NCBI GenBank assembly: GCA_937915455.1
Contig: CALDNN010000225.1
Coordinates: forward strand, 1-64,000
Direction of reading: 5' to 3'
Source of the DNA: Pelethousia sp002409725
GTDB lineage: Bacteria; Bacillota; Clostridia; Christensenellales; CAG-138
Length of the DNA: 64,000 nucleotides
The position numbers and the translations under genes were made by a program. The first letter of the stretch is position 1, and the number at the start of each line of letters is the position of its first letter. Positions 63,768 through 64,000 of the stretch are shown here, piece by piece. The notes beneath the pieces were generated by a model. It saw only the letters and a program-made list of their open reading frames with translations. It was not told the DNA's origin and ran no database searches.

Positions 63768-64000
63768 ATGAAACAGGCAATTCTGGAGATCGAATCTCTG
63801 CGAAAATATTATGGCAGACAGGAAAATCAAACAAAAGCTCTGGACGGCATCTCATTTACGGTGATGCCCGGTGAATACCTTGGCATTATGGGTGCCAGCG
63901 GATCGGGAAAATCCACACTGCTCAACTGTATCGCCACAGTCATTCGCCCTACGGCGGGACATATTTTGATGGACGGTGTGGAAGTTAGTGCGCTCAAAGG
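63768..64000 (+). CDS. BceA-type ABC transporter ATPase (partial, 5' end)
   Basis: The first 77 codons of an ATPase that runs off the window. MKQAILEIESLRKYYGRQ, ALDGISFTVMPGEYLGIMG, Walker A GASGSGKST, then LLNCIATVIRPTAGHI. The LLNCI-x-T...P-T-x-G-H-I wording is that of BceA/VraD-type peptide-antibiotic resistance transporters. AAAGGAGG precedes the ATG by eight bases. A BceB permease and a BceRS two-component system would be expected nearby; the operator in front fits that. Confidence 0.8.
   Translation, partial: MKQAILEIESLRKYYGRQENQTKALDGISFTVMPGEYLGIMGASGSGKSTLLNCIATVIRPTAGHILMDGVEVSALK

Noticed and set aside
1..64000. CRISPR array, rRNA operon or complete insertion sequence
   Set aside because: No regularly spaced short repeats, no rRNA-like sequence and no transposase gene were seen. 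The only multi-copy element is the spoIIID 5' repeat.

Overview
The window reads as chromosome of a spore-forming, anaerobic Firmicute (class Clostridia) with a GC-rich core genome. Sporulation is shown by spoIIID, sigG and a BofC-like protein. Anaerobic life is suggested by hcp with its ferredoxin partner. The gene content (recD2, mutS2, zapA, an archaeal-type proS, three DegV proteins, DUF1700/PadR, DUF5665) is typical of Clostridia. I cannot resolve the genus.

Layout. 1-6.68 kb is an AT-richer accessory block: an alpha/beta hydrolase, a split permease with an ECF-like membrane protein run divergently from a Crp/Fnr regulator, and a PadR-DUF1700-SDR-SDR operon with a consensus promoter and operator. 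6.66-7.1 kb is a scarred junction with gene remnants and a C-terminally truncated polysaccharide deacetylase. 7.1-14 kb is core-like: recD2-comF, two DegV genes, a flavoprotein and a Cu/Zn-SOD-like gene. 14.0-17.6 kb holds an intact spoIIID preceded by two copies of its 5' end. Both copies break after the same codon and are separated from each other and from spoIIID by unrelated AT-richer cargo. 17.6-20.6 kb is metNIQ behind a Met-rich leader peptide and a terminator.

20.6-35.6 kb carries tcdA, a TVP38 protein, sigG, an LCP-ybaK-small protein operon, mutY, a PAS-GGDEF protein, a Mn riboswitch with mntP, a second Crp/Fnr gene divergent from ferredoxin-hcp, marR-degV, small conserved proteins and tRNA-Val. 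35.7-63.1 kb is a dense, almost entirely plus-strand housekeeping stretch: pdp, polA-coaE-SLT-lipoprotein-lspA-RluD, zapA-U32-mutS2, a two-component system with HtrA, ruvCAB, proS, a transglutaminase lipoprotein and an Fe-ADH-like protein lacking its metal ligands. tRNA-Leu at 63.2 kb marks a second change to AT-rich DNA, followed by terminators and the start of a BceA-type ABC ATPase that runs off the window.

Most notable: (1) serial, same-site disruption of spoIIID that apparently restored the gene each time; (2) a probable translational attenuator for metNIQ; (3) two Crp/Fnr genes sharing a GTTG-N6-CAAC box placed at about -41.5 of a divergent target operon and just downstream of their own promoter; (4) an iron-alcohol-dehydrogenase-like pseudoenzyme.
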